From Acorus gramineus (lineage: Eukaryota > Streptophyta > Magnoliopsida > Acorales > Acoraceae), in NCBI GenBank assembly GCA_030737835.1, contig CM060850.1, positions 17,730,739 to 17,794,738 of the forward strand: 64,000 nucleotides of DNA, read 5' to 3'. The translations under genes and the position numbers were made by a program. Below are positions 11,801-23,519 of the stretch, piece by piece; the stretch's first letter is position 1, and the number at the start of each line of letters is the position of its first letter. Below the pieces are notes generated by a model. It searched no databases. It saw nothing but the letters and a program-made list of their open reading frames with translations, and was not told the DNA's origin.

Positions 11801-14800
11801 TTTGATATATTATGTCGTCTCTTGAGATTTGGTAATGTCTCCAAGTGTTTCCTGAGTTGGATCATATTTTCTTGTATTCAAATTTGGATAACCACCTTTC
11901 TGAGCTTAGCATTGTCTTTGTCAGCAAACAATAAAAAAAATGAAACAGTATATTCTGGAGATGTATCCTTTCTTTGAAATTTTTTTTACTAGTATTGCAA
12001 ATTTATATGGTCAAATTGTTTGATATAGTGGATTGGTCTTTGGTTTTGTTCGAATATTGTATTTATTCTGTTGTTTTCTTTGGCAGCCTAATATTTAAAT
12101 TTATTTAAGCTTATGTGAATGCATGCAATGCACATAAATGTATTTGCACGAATCGTGCATGTCTGCGTGAACTGCTATTTTTACACGTTATATCTTCAGA
12201 TTTGAGTGTAATAACTAATTTAGGTTCGTTGGTTTCTTCTTTGAAATTAAAGTATGCCATGTGAAACCCCCGCAAAATGATCGATGTCCTGTGTTTTGTT
12301 TCTCACACAAAATTATTTTTCTTTCATCTCTGTTTGTGATTCATATGTTCACTGTTTATTGCAACTATCATAGTTATATTGTGTATTCTGGCTTTATTTG
12401 TGCTTGTAATGTGTTTTGTAAGGGTGATACAACATAGAACATGAAAGTGACATTATATATATATGAGATACATATATAAACTTTTGATGAATATAATGGT
12501 TGTGTACATAAATTCACTGAAGCATGCACCTCGGAATATATCCAAGATAAGTTGTTCATATTGAATTTGAAATTTATGAAGGTGTCTAGGCCTCGAATTG
12601 TTTTAAAAGAAGATGTAATCTATTTTAGATGCCCAACTGTTGAGGTGTTTATTTTTTTTCCCTACATTTTTGTTATTGTTTTTCTTCAACTAATCTTTTT
12701 AATTTCGATTTTTGCATACCAGAGGGGATTCTACTGCACTGTCAAGGGTGATGAATTATCTAGCGAGTGGTGATATTATGAGGGAAGAATCTCTTAGACA
12801 GGCTTCCCTTCCCTGCGCGCCTATAGGTAATAGAATGTCTAATGAGGAGTTCTATCGTGTTGAATCTACTGGAGCAACAGTCACGCTTAGCTCCAGCGTA
12901 CAATTAATCTATTTCTATTGCTCAAGGCTTCCATCTGATGGGTTAGTTCTTATATAATACTTTGTATGTTAGTGCATCTCTGGTTGTCCTTCTTTGGCCT
13001 TTTGACAATGGTTCATTATTTTTTTTTTCTTCTAACTATAGGTATTTTAAATCATCTCCTCGGTTTGTGATTGATAAAGAATCCGGCTTAAGCTCACTAT
13101 ATCTTCCAAACACATGTCCAATCCAAAATGTTTTTGTAAAAGGGAATGGCAACACGAACATGTTGAAGCAGATTTTATGCCTTGAAGCCTGCAAAAAGCT
13201 TCATGAAATTGGTGCATTAACAGATTATCTTTTACCTGAATTTGGTACAGAAGCTGAAGGTTCTCTTCTAGATATTGGTAATGTTTTCTCTCATGAGTCG
13301 TAATAACAGTTTTGATGTGGACTATTAATTTGTCATTTACATGATGGTCTATTTTGCATTTCCCTATGCTCTTTTGTATTTTAAACATTCACATATTTGT
13401 TTAATCTAATTAGTTAATTTTTTGTTATTTACGATATCAAGGCTCATTGGTCACAGCTTATTTACGGTAGTTTGAATTTCCATAGATTTGCTTTTACCAG
13501 GTTTTCATTTTCTAGGAAATGAAAACCAAATCCAACATTTGGTGATATAAAAATTATTTTACAGAAAGTAATTTACATTGTTTGTTTTTCTAAAAAACAT
13601 TTACATGAAATTATTTTCTAGTGCTTGGTTCCAGTAAAAATATTTACATGAAATTCTTGATGGTTGTGTTGTTGGGGTTATAATAAAAAATAAATGCTAA
13701 TAAGGAGTCGATTTCGTTGTCTAAATCATTTAAAATAATATAATTGTAATCACATATCATTTTAATTAAAATGTAGATCATATAAAAAGGAATTCCAATA
13801 TTTTTATTTCTTAGGTTAATTTGAATTTAGATACACTAACATCTATGAAAGAAAATCTCTACAGAAACTCTTAAATTTTATTTCTAACTATCCTTAAAAA
13901 TGATTCAAATCGGAATATTTATTAAATATTGAAAATATGTTGCGATTTGAAAAATCTTCATATATTTTTACACCATCAAAGATGTCTTATTGTCCAAATC
14001 ATAACTTCTTATCTTTTAGATTTTAATATTTTTACAACTACATGTAGATAAATACTTTTGAATATATTTAATCCAGAATCAAAATATTTTAGATAAAAAA
14101 CACTGTTAAAAAAAATACAGATAAAAATTATGTTTTTAACTGAAAACAAATGGACAAGAAAAAAAAAGGGGAACTTTGTGAAGAATTAAGGATTCATAGG
14201 TACATGGAAGACGGTGTACGATCCTTTTATTTTGGGATTTTAGAGTAGTTACATAAATTGGTTTTCTTTAACCACTTTTCCTGAAAACTAGCGTATAATA
14301 AAGTTTTACACCCAAACAAAGACACTCTTTAGTGTTGTTTTGACTAATATGTAAAAATCTTATGTTCTCCATGCAGGGGATTATTCATATTTGGATGAAC
14401 AAATTGACTTTTTCCCGGGGCAGTTGATGCATTCTTGGTGCTCTTTCTGCACTATGGGATCATACTATTGCTACAGGGTGCATATGAAGCAGGATTTTGA
14501 ATATGATATTTATTCTACTGACATACTTATTGTTGTAAAATCTAATCTGGGTTCTGATTTTCTTCATATGGAGTTCGTTTTGGAAACGGATAGAGGTCAG
14601 GTTTCTGTGAGTCTGGACTATGCTGATAAAATTCATATCAGTATGGAACAAGTATGTTCTCTTCTGTAGTTCATTATCCATCCATGTTGATACTTTAAAA
14701 CCCAATTCATTGACATGCCAAATTTTCAGGTCTCCATGGCGAGGAAATTTCAAGTTTGCATCATGAAAGTACTTATGGAACATGAATATAGTAAAGTATT

Positions 14801-17800
14801 GGATGCTCTAACTGGATTAGATCAGGAAAAACAACATACTATTTCTGCTTATTTGCTCTTGCCTTCAACAAGATGTGACCATGGTGGTATTGCTGTTGAT
14901 TGGGCCTGTGTTAGATCTATGTTGTTTTCTTCAGAAGTTCCATTTTCTAATGATGTGGTGGGAGGCATTGCTGCTCAACCTTGTCATCTTCACCATGGTA
15001 GTCATTTGATGAGAATGAAAGATGGTTTGTGGTGCCGTTGCAGGATTAATAATTCTATAGTCTACACTCCCCATAATCGGCGCATGTACAGTGTCACTGG
15101 AATTCTAGATAATTTAAATTGTCGATCGACTTTGGAGTTGAAGAGAGGAGATCAGGTTACATATAAAAATTATTATCAATCAAGGTAATTTAGTTTACCT
15201 TATGTCGGCTATTCTCTACATTTTCTTCAGTTTGAAGGTTATTTAAGTATCATATTCATATTTAGTTATTTACCAATCTTTATCTGTTTGTTAAATATAA
15301 TAAATGCAGGCATGGGATTAAGTTATGTAATGAACATGAATCTCTACTTGCGGCTAGGCACATATTTCCGGTGCAAAATTATCTTCGGAGTCATCCGTTT
15401 AAGAACAGGAAAGGTCTGAATCATTTGCAAACTATTTTGTTCGTTTATTATTTCCTTAATGAAGATTGGATTTAGTTTCAGTATGTATGTAGGATTTTTT
15501 ATGCTTGTACTACATTGCCTAAAGGAGAGAGGTGCTATAGATTATTTTTTGACACCACCATGTTGCACTTGTACCTCTATATGGGCTCATTTATCCAACC
15601 AACCTCTAAGAATATGAAGCTTTAGCATGGAAAGGGAAAGTACTTTTCTATCGCCATTTCCTTTGATGTCTTTTGAGTCACATATTAAGGCGTCCTATTT
15701 CCTTAGAGTGGTGGGAACATTCTCAGTGTCCCTTGATGTTGGGGATTGACCCAAATTTATGGTTGATTAAATCATAGTCCTACCTTCCTGGTCTGCGATG
15801 GGGATTCTTTATACCTGAATAAAAGTCTGCCACTTATCCAAATGTTGTGTGAGGTGATAACCTTTTTTTGTTTTTGGATAGAATGGTAGGCAGTCTATTC
15901 ATTAGAAAAGTTGCCCAAAACAGGGAAATACAAGAGCCAAGTTAGGTTGAAAGCAGGAGAGAATCCTACTCATTCACCTCGACCGATTAGTCTAGTACAA
16001 ATTTGCCACCAGCCAATAGCACCCTGCTGCTAGCCCCTGCACAAAATAACCACGTCTTTGATAAAATGTGTGTGAGGTGTAATCTTGGCATCACATAATT
16101 CTGTATCTCATTACTTTTTGTGTAGCAGTTACCATTACTTGAGAGGATGAATTAATAAATGCAACAATATTTTGACATGCAACTGTATTTTATTTTATGC
16201 TTTCCTATTGTTCTGAAGAATCTTGTATGTATATTCTATTAGTATCATTTCCCATTGAAGTTGGTGGTCAATTGCCTACCAGGTTTTTTTTCCCCAAAAT
16301 TCCTTTTAAATGAATGAAACTCTTTAGTTACCAGCAGTTATTGTTGAGTTTTTTTTTGTAGATAATGAATAATTTTCTTTTGTTTGTTGAAATATAATGC
16401 TCCTCACATTCTCTATTTTCTCTTTTCCAGATTCAACCAATGCTACTGTCGAGTTGCCTCCAGAACTTTGTGTTATTGTCATGTCTCCAATTTCCATTAA
16501 CACTTTGTACTCATTTTCATTCGTCCCTTCTATCATGCATCGAATAGAGTCTATACTTCTTGCTGCTGGATTGAAAAAGCAATTGGATCCCTACACAAAA
16601 AATGTTGTCCCCACTCTTAAGGTAGTGAATATTTTACTTTCCTTATTTTCCCTAAGATAGATGGGCTTGGACTGAAGACCTGCAAATATATTTGTGAGCC
16701 ACTAAGCTAGATGAACCCTATGTTAAAACTTTTGTCACTTTCTCAATTCTGTATTTGATTCAGTGATATTCTTATCTTGTATTATGATCTTTGCTTTCTT
16801 CTCTTTTTTACCTGTGCATTAATAAAACACAGCTTTATACTGCTGTAAGTTTTTATACAACTTGGGAATCTGCTAACTCATTGGATATATGATGGGAGAC
16901 TGTTTGGCCTAATTGTGAACACACTTTTTTTGGCCAAATCGTTGAGTCCTCAGATCCGCTTCCACTGGAATTTGTAGTTCATATTTTTCATTCTAAATTT
17001 TATCTAGATTAACATAGTTTCTGCATCTGAAGAGGAATTCAGTTCATGGTTTTAAGCCACGTAAATCCGCTAATATTTTATAACTCATAAATGCGCTAAT
17101 ATTTCATGATAGAGGCTTCCATCAAGTGATTAATTAAATAACTCTCTGGATGATGTAGACAACTGTAATCATCATGATAGACCACTTTTCCCTTTTTCAT
17201 GTTACTTATTTCAACTGGCATGAAAAAGTGGAAGACCAATTTTTTCATTTCTTTTCCGAGTTTCTGAAATAATTGTTGATATGAATGTATACTTGCATTT
17301 TTTTGTCTTATCATATTTAGCTTATGTGCCTTGTTTTCATGTGCTTAAAGGTTTTGGAAGCACTCACCACAAAAAAGTGCCAAGAGGCCTTTTCATTGGA
17401 GTCACTTGAGACCCTTGGTGATTCTTTTCTCAAATATGCGGCAAGTCAACAATTATTCAGAAATTATAAACACCATCATGAAGGTCTTCTTACTGCCAAG
17501 AAAGAGAGGATGGTTTCCAATATTATGCTCTGCAAGCTAGGGTGTGAACGTGATTTGCCGGTATCTAGACATCATCTATAAAATTAATTTATAATGCAAA
17601 AAGTCTTCTATTGGGTATAATAATTCTTGGTAAAATTGTGTTTTGAAAAAGTATAACCAGAGTTTGACAATCATTATTTTTGTTTCATTTCATTTTCTTT
17701 GCATGTTATAGTTTACACATTTTTTGGTCAGTGTGAGAACATTCAAGCAGTATATTTTGTCTTTGGAATTCCCCATCTTGACAGTATTTTCACATATAAC

Positions 17801-20628
17801 TTGTAAGTTTCTGGCGTTCTAAATGTGCAAAGTGATTTGTCCAATCCATCAGTACCAAGGCAAATCATCTTGGCCATTTACACCATTTACATTGGCTTTG
17901 TTAATGATGTAGTGAATATTTAAGTAGGTAGCATGTGTATAGAGTTTTCATTATATTCTGTTCTCATTACAATTGTAGAAACAGGTTCAGGGAATCATAT
18001 TTGGTGGTACTTATGTAACTGATTGCTCCCATTACAAAGCATTTATATTGTCCTGGTCCAGATAAATTAATTATGTGGCAAAAGATGGAAAGAGATATTT
18101 GATAGTGGTGATCACGCTGAATGACATCTTTTTTTATAATCAATTGAATATATATAATTTGATGTGTCACTGAGAGAATTAGGCGTTAATCCTTTTTTTC
18201 CCAAAAAAAATTGAGTTACAAGTTAACCTTTGGTGTCTTGCTTTGTTGGCAGGGGTATGTTCGTACCGAGCATTTTGACCCTAAAAATTGGTCTATACCT
18301 GGTGAATGTTATGGATGTTTCCCAGAAACAAAAGTGATCTTTTCTATGTTGAAAAACATTTATATGAAAGGAACTAAACATTTGAAGTACAAAGTGGTTT
18401 CTGATGTTGCTGAGGCTTTGATAGGAGCATACTTGAGCACTGCTGGGGAGATGGCGGCTTTAAATTTTCTAAATTGGCTTGGTGTAGAAGTTGACTTCAA
18501 TAATCAAGTACTTGATGATGCTCAGTTTCTAGCTAGACCAGAAACATACATAAATGTTTATTTTCTTGAATCCCTACTCAACTATTCCTTTCAGAACCCC
18601 AGTTTGTTAGTTGAAGCTTTAACCCATGGCTCATTTCATGTCCAAGACATACCAAGATGTTATCAGGTTCCAATCTGAACTTGTCCTTGATGATGATGTT
18701 TCTCCATCTTAAAATTATATTTTATCATGTTTATGGCATGAAAATGTTTATTTCAGGTTCTCGTAAATAAGAATGTGACAAAGTTGTATTGATATGGTTG
18801 CTACGATTACTGAAGAGAGAATCTTCTTTAACATACTAGATAACTGCAGTATTCACATTGTATCAGAAGAAACTTGTTGAATCTCACTCATATAATAATA
18901 ATTATTTTTTGACGAAATATTCATATAATTGCTGTTAAGTCCCAAAAGTTTCATATATTCATTTATAGTGGATTGATATGTCACAGAGTGGCTGAAGTTC
19001 ATGTTGTTAATTTTTAAGGCAATGGAATGGATATGGAACTATATATCCTTCCATTCTTTGTGATACATATTAGTGTTGTATCTAGGAAATGCAACATATA
19101 TTTCATAAGTAGACCAAAATGGATATGTACATGCAAAAGTATATCAATGACGAGTGCACTTAAGGGGAATATTACACTACTTGCCTCCCTTCGAAATTTA
19201 CTGAGAATATCAAACTATGAAAAAATATGACTGGAACGTGTAACTCCCATATTAAATATGAACAATGCTTTTGTCTTTGGATTAGAGTCACATCCCCCCA
19301 AAACCCCCAAACAAAAAAGAAAAAGAAAAATGAAAAAGAGATGTCAAGGATATTCTTAATTTTACTTGTGATCATGGATGCCTTATTGCACATTTTTCAG
19401 GTAAAAATTTCATGTGTTGTTATTGGTATGGGTATCACCTAACATGTCAAATTGCATTGCTGAAATTTAAAAAATTGGAATACCTGTTTCTAATGTATGT
19501 TCCTCTTATATTTGTTATTGTTCAGCGACTAGAATTCCTCGGCGATGCTGTGCTAGACTATTTAATTACCGTTCACTTGTACAATGTGTATCCTGGGTTG
19601 TCTCCTGGACTTCTGACAGACCTTAGATCTGCTTCTGTCAACAATAATTGCTATGCACATGCCGCAGCGAAGTTTGGATTGAACAAACATATTCTACATG
19701 CCTCATCTGAATTTCATAGACAGATGTCAGATTACTTCTCTAAATTTGGGGAATCATTTGCGGGCTATTCATATGGTTGGGAAGCTGGTGCTGCTCTCCC
19801 GAAGGCAAGTCTATTTACTGTCAGTATAAATTTATTTCTTTGATATGGTTTTCTTTTTGTGGTTGTTGGCGTACAAACTTTCTTAGGCAATTTATTTTTA
19901 GAGTTGCATGAAAGTATTTTGCACGATAAATTTCTATGATGCTATTCAAAGTTGTGTCAATTCATAAAATTACCGGTAGGCACTGAACCAAACAAGTAAA
20001 TACAAACATGGACTATTAATTGATCAAAGCCATGAAACCTTAACCCCAACTATGTAGCATTAATAGAATTTAATTTACCTGAAATATTTTTTGTGTAATA
20101 TCAAATTTATTTTACATGTATTTACTAGAGAGTAGTTAAATGCCCAACTTTTTTTTGACCATTTTTCAGCATTTTTATTGGGCCTAATTTTTTATTTAAA
20201 GCAGGCGCGTCTCATACTAATCATGGAGTGTACAAATTTTCTGTCACCAGCTTGCGTAATTCTCTAGTATGAATATGAATTCCTCTATAAAGTTAATGTT
20301 AGAACCAAACTTATGTCCTACACTTCTTCAGGTCCTCGCCGATGTTATCGAATCATTAGCTGGAGCAATCCTTGTTGATTCCGGATTCAATAAAGATGTG
20401 GTTTGGAAGAGCATAAGGCCTCTCTTAGAGCCTTTAGTTAGCCCAGATACCATAAAATACCAACCGGTAAGGGAACTCGGGGATATCTGCGCGAAAAATT
20501 CATTCAGGAAAATGTTTACAATGAGCCATGAAAATGGCATCGCATCAATCACAGCTGAAGTAGAAGCAGAAGGGACTATCTATAGGGAAACCAAAACTGG
20601 GAAGAACAAAAAGGAAGCACAGCACTAG
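5826..20628 (+). CDS. DCL2: DICER-LIKE 2 ribonuclease, 5' exons missing from window, C-terminus frameshifted
   Basis: Plant Dicer that cuts long dsRNA into about 22-nt siRNAs in antiviral and inverted-repeat silencing (known of the family). The exons I place are 5826-5939, 6814-6948, 7138-7222, 7434-7498, 8080-8220, 9456-9584, 9666-9798, 10435-10528, 11300-11492, 11619-11779, 12723-12941, 13042-13277, 14377-14651, 14730-15184, 15310-15413, 16431-16621, 17351-17560, 18253-18666, 19526-19804 and 20332-20628. They total 3930 nt in one frame, 1309 codons plus stop. All introns are GT-AG except the last, which is GC-AG. Domains in order: DECH helicase, helicase C, DUF283, platform/PAZ, RNase IIIa, RNase IIIb, partial dsRBD. 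It resembles DCL2 rather than DCL1, 3 or 4 in EMHTDLKVGKFWGEMGVDFW, NNSG before the helicase C motifs, and YFYCSRLPSDGYF. About 90 N-terminal residues, with Walker A, should lie left of the Copia insertion. It may be functional or a decaying paralogue. Confidence 0.87.
5940..6813 (+). other. DCL2 introns: contents of non-coding stretches over 300 bp
   Basis: Introns over 300 bp are 5940-6813, 8221-9455, 9799-10434, 10529-11299, 11780-12722, 13278-14376, 15414-16430, 16622-17350, 17561-18252, 18667-19525 and 19805-20331. They are AT-rich and hold short CT, GT and TA microsatellites, for example CT at about 6463 and TA at about 12455. A folded inverted repeat lies at 10853-11007 and a hairpin at 13500-13527. 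Intron 8221-9455 has a GC-richer patch at about 8690-8820 that looks like a transposon remnant I cannot name. No other gene is visible. Confidence 0.6.
10853..11007. repeat. MITE-like inverted repeat in a DCL2 intron
   Basis: The two halves fold back on each other. The core is a perfect 19-bp stem, 10911-10929 paired with 10934-10952, around a 4-nt loop. Outer segments also pair: a GGATGG...GAATAGACT block at about 10856-10879 matches the reverse complement at about 10979-11004. A foldback of about 155 bp without coding potential is typical of a MITE. I could not define target-site duplications. Confidence 0.7.
12723..13277 (+). other. DCL2: DCL2 DUF283 (Dicer dimerisation) domain exons
   Basis: Two exons, 12723-12941 and 13042-13277, encode the linker MREESLRQASLPC and the DUF283 fold (FYRVESTGATVTLSSSVQLI, then SRLPSDGYF and CLEACKKLHEIGALTDYLLP). 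This domain binds partner dsRNA-binding proteins in plant Dicers. Reading frame and splice sites are intact. Confidence 0.85.
13500..13527. repeat. Short perfect hairpin in a DCL2 intron
   Basis: GGTTTTCATTT and AAATGAAAACC form an 11-bp perfect stem around a 6-nt loop. It lies in an AT-rich intron and may be the end of an old foldback element. Confidence 0.6.
14377..15413 (+). other. DCL2: DCL2 platform and PAZ domain exons
   Basis: Three exons cover FFPGQLMHSW, the platform (VSMARKFQVCIMKVLMEHEY) and the PAZ fold with YTPHNRRMYSVTGIL, SRHGIKLCNEHESLL and HIFPVQNYL. PAZ holds the 3' overhang of dsRNA and helps set product length. The next exon, 16431-16621, carries the ELPPELC block leading into RNase III. 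Confidence 0.85.
17351..18666 (+). other. DCL2: DCL2 RNase IIIa domain and start of RNase IIIb
   Basis: Exon 17351-17560 carries the RNase III signature ESLETLGDSFLKYA with its Glu and Asp metal ligands. Exon 18253-18666 carries the second acidic pair in SDVAEALIGAYLS, then enters RNase IIIb with ALTHGSFHVQDIPRCYQ. All four catalytic acidic residues of RNase IIIa are present. Confidence 0.88.
19526..20628 (+). other. DCL2: DCL2 RNase IIIb and C-terminal dsRBD with frameshift
   Basis: Exon 19526-19804 has RLEFLGDAVLDYL and LLTDLRSASVNN. Exon 20332-20628 has ADVIESLAGAILVDSG, so all four RNase IIIb acidic residues are kept. The dsRBD follows from about 20460. Its frame runs into TAG at 20626-20628. 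The reading frame one base over continues with ALAADAVLKSLKAG, the expected last dsRBD helix, to TGA at about 20677. The pattern fits a single-base deletion near 20620-20625 that removes the last 15-20 residues, or a sequencing error. Confidence 0.82.
19805..20331 (+). other. DCL2: GC-AG intron in DCL2
   Basis: The last intron begins AAG|GCAAGT instead of GT and ends CTTCAG. The exons on both sides join in frame to give the conserved PKVLADVIES segment of RNase IIIb. GCAAGT is the normal consensus of rare U2-type GC-AG introns, so the intron should still splice. Confidence 0.8.
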
Positions 20629-21406
20629 CTGCAGATGCCGTGCTCAAGTCCTTAAAGGCAGGAATCTCTTGTTTGTGATGGCGATTGGCTCTTGTTATTG
20701 GTTTGTGCCTTCTCAACAAGCTGTAGATCCCACTTATCAAGCAAAGCCTAAAGGTTTTCACCTAAAGGTTATTAAAAGATTTGAGTTTTCGCTTTGTCTT
20801 TTTATAATTGTTCAGTATTGAAGTCTACAAGTAAGTACCCATCTTTCTTTCTCCTTTCTTTATTCTTCTTTTTTTTTTTAACCTCCTAATGGCTGCTTCC
20901 CAAAGCATTTCCAATTGTGACATCCCAAAGCATTTCCCAGTCAACTGTGAATTCAACTCAACTCAGTTTACCTTCATTACAGTTGACTTTAGTATATGTG
21001 GTGTACAAACATGACCAGAATCAATATATATTGAGGAGTGAACCATTCACATGAGAGAAAACAGAATCAATCACTTTAGACTTACCCAATTTTGTTTATG
21101 GACTGTAGGGGCCCATGATTTTCGGTACTAGAAACCCCCTTAAAGGCCTCCATAATCATCACATGTCTACTGATAGGGAATCTATTAAATGGTCGGCAAC
21201 ATCCTTCTCATTTGTTTGGGAGGGAAACTTTTCCTGCTCAAAGTTCTCAGTGAGTTTTTTATTTTTGCATTCCCCATATTGTCCTGAACAAGTTGGATGA
21301 TACCAGACATCAGACGATTTTTACAGTGCGGTGTCAAAGAAAAGATCTTCATATACTTCCTGACTCCCGCTTTTTCAAGAGGTGTATGTATAGTTAGATT
21401 CAATGT
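20629..21406. other. DCL2 3' flank
   Basis: This holds the out-of-frame remnant of the DCL2 C-terminus to about 20677, a probable 3' UTR that is AT- and T-rich, and then intergenic DNA. I see no further gene and cannot place a poly(A) site with confidence. Confidence 0.5.
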
Positions 21407-21469
21407 ATGATATTCTTTCGGTTTTGTTTTTTTGTTTTTTTTTGTGTTAAAGGAGTATATACAGTTTAT

Positions 21470-22560
21470 TGGGTATGTATTTCTTTTCTTTATTATTATA
21501 TTTTTGTTATGAAGATCATATTTTTCAATCATTCCTTTCCATGCCCTTACAAACTCTTCATCATTATAATAGTCATAGATACACCTTTTAAAGTCATTCA
21601 TATTTTTTAAAACATTATTAATCTTCATAGCAGCATTTTGATACATGTGCCACACACAAAGTTGATGATATGTATTTGACAAAGTTGAAGCTATTGCATC
21701 TTGATCAATAATAATAGTCCTAATTTCCTTTCCAATTCATTATTTTAACAAAAACATGGAACAACTACTCGAATATAGGAATTGTCTCATCATATAACAG
21801 AGTAGCATCAAATACCACTGCTTGCTTGTGATGATTTACACCAACAAATAAAGCAAATGCTCATTCTTCTTTATTGGTTTTGTATGTTGTATCAAATCAA
21901 ATAACGTCATCAAAATGTTCATAGTCGACCGTCATTTTAGAGTTTGCTTAAAAGATATTCATTAACAGTGCCTCATCATTGAGTTGAATGGCATAAAAAG
22001 AAAAGGGGTTTCATTCTTGCATGGTTTGAAAGTATTCCATCACAACATGTGCATCCCCTCTCTTCATTGCAATCTTTCGTTTTGTACGCAAATAATTCTT
22101 TATGTCTGTATTCATGAAACCAAGATTGTCACATCCACCACTAAGCCTACCCATCAATTCCATTGTCATTTTTGGTGGTACTCTAGAACTTGATGCAATA
22201 TTAGCTTTTGCAGCTTGAGAAGAACTTCAACGCCTATGAGACCTTAAAAATTGAACTTTACTTGGGCTTACCACATCATGATTATGGGTTGACTCAAATC
22301 TTGATATTTTCTATTCAATTGACATTGAATGGGGAATTCTACATGGCATCCACATTTTGTTTATGTGCATTGACCCGAACACTTTTCTCAAGTCAATCAT
22401 TCTTCCGAAAGCCTTCTCTTGAGCAAACATATTGTCTCTTCTGAATAATAGCATTTGTAGTTATGATTGAATTTTTTTGAATGTTGAGCTCAACTTGCTT
22501 ACTACATTGAGTATAGAAATTCTTTACATCTTAAGTTGAGTCAAAATTGTATATCTATTT
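21470..22560 (-). pseudogene. FAR1/FHY3-like (MULE transposase-derived) relic
   Basis: Read from right to left on the minus strand. HNHD...PSKVQFLRSHRR is the end of the FAR1 DNA-binding domain, at about 22230-22300. NLGFMNTDIKNYLRTKRK and GDAHVVMEYFQTMQ follow at about 22000-22130. The MULE transposase core includes FDTTYKTNKEE, FVGVNHHKQAVVFDATLL and IIIDQDAIASTLSNTYH, then LCVWHMYQNAA and RAWKGMIEKYDL to about 21490. In-frame stops and frameshifts interrupt it, for example in the FDTTY region, so it is dead. FAR1-family proteins are transcription factors domesticated from MULE transposases. This may be such a gene copy or a MULE itself. Confidence 0.82.
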
Positions 22561-22600
22561 GGGATCAAATTTTTTAAAAACTAACTTACAAAGAGTGCAT

Positions 22601-22800
22601 TGTCACGCTCCAGGGCGGCCGTGCCCGAGACGTGGCAATATATATAATATCAGCTATCAAAACCTGAGGTTAACAAGGACTCCAACAACACCACATAAGG
22701 TGGCAAGGCAAAGATAAATGATAGATAACCGGAAAGCGGAAGCATAAAATATGAACAACGTCTGCAAACCAAAAACATTATTACAGACTTGAATATACAA
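22601..22800 (-). repeat. Gypsy LTR fragment, minus strand
   Basis: It begins TGTCACGC, the reverse complement of the GCGTGACA end of the Gypsy LTRs here. It is closely similar to 26417-26620, 42739-42950 and 43363-43570. It is cut at 22800 by the start of the plus-strand LTR at 22801. Confidence 0.8.
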
Positions 22801-23063
22801 TGTTATATTTGTGTCACTTTTAACCTGCTGGTAACCGTTGGAGCGTTCTGGCGGTTTTTCGTTTTTTTTTCGAGTTTCGATCGGTACCGCTAATTTTTGG
22901 ACTGTTAGCTATCGTCCTGAGTTAGAGGACTCCGATTGGAAATCTAACTGCATATTTGGTGTTCTGGTGTCATTTTAGGCCTCTCACGAAAATTTCATCG
23001 AATTCCGGTAACGTTCCCAAAATTTCACAGTTCCGGGGCGTATCTGGGTTTTTAAGTCGCACA

Positions 23064-23074
23064 CTATATAAAGG
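23064..23074 (+). promoter_or_regulatory. LTR TATA box, copy A
   Basis: CTATATAAAGG lies about 265 bp into the LTR, where a retrotransposon promoter is expected. The same box is at 29409-29419 and 33845-33855. The LTRs right of 44 kb lack this exact box. Confidence 0.7.
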
Positions 23075-23519
23075 TGGGATCTAATTTTTGGATTACTATT
23101 CATCATCCCTACCAACTTGATTTTCTCTCTCCCCTCTCTCCTTTTCTCACTTTTGAGCCCCCTAGAGCCCTCAAACCTTAAAACCCAAAACCTAGGGAGT
23201 GTAGATCGGGTCCCGATCTTCACCCCGGTGGTTTCAAATCCCAATTCCGGTGAAATTTACCACTCCGTCCGCCCTCTCTTCGTCCCTGATTTGAGCAATC
23301 TCGGTGGTGGAGGTAGATCCGGGCGTTGGAAACCTTTTGGGAGAGGTTTCGGTGCGCGGAGAGCAATCGAATTTTCTTTCCTCCCCTTGGTAAGCCTCTT
23401 TTTCCTCTATTTCTTGCTTAGATATATGCTAGGAGGGTGGAAATGGGGTTGGGTGGAGGTTGGCGGCGGTGGGTGGCCGTCGGAGGGCTGTGGGAGGCGG
23501 TCGGAGGCTGTGGTGGTGG

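Noticed and set aside
5826-20628. Assignment to DCL3 or DCL4
   Set aside because: Helicase, DUF283 and PAZ-linker motifs and the predicted length (about 1400 residues in total) fit DCL2. DCL3 and DCL4 are longer and differ at these motifs as I know the families.
21185-21470. Continuation of the FAR1 relic in the frame ending near 21185
   Set aside because: The residues after RAWKGMIEKYDL do not resemble FAR1 proteins, so I ended the relic near 21470.
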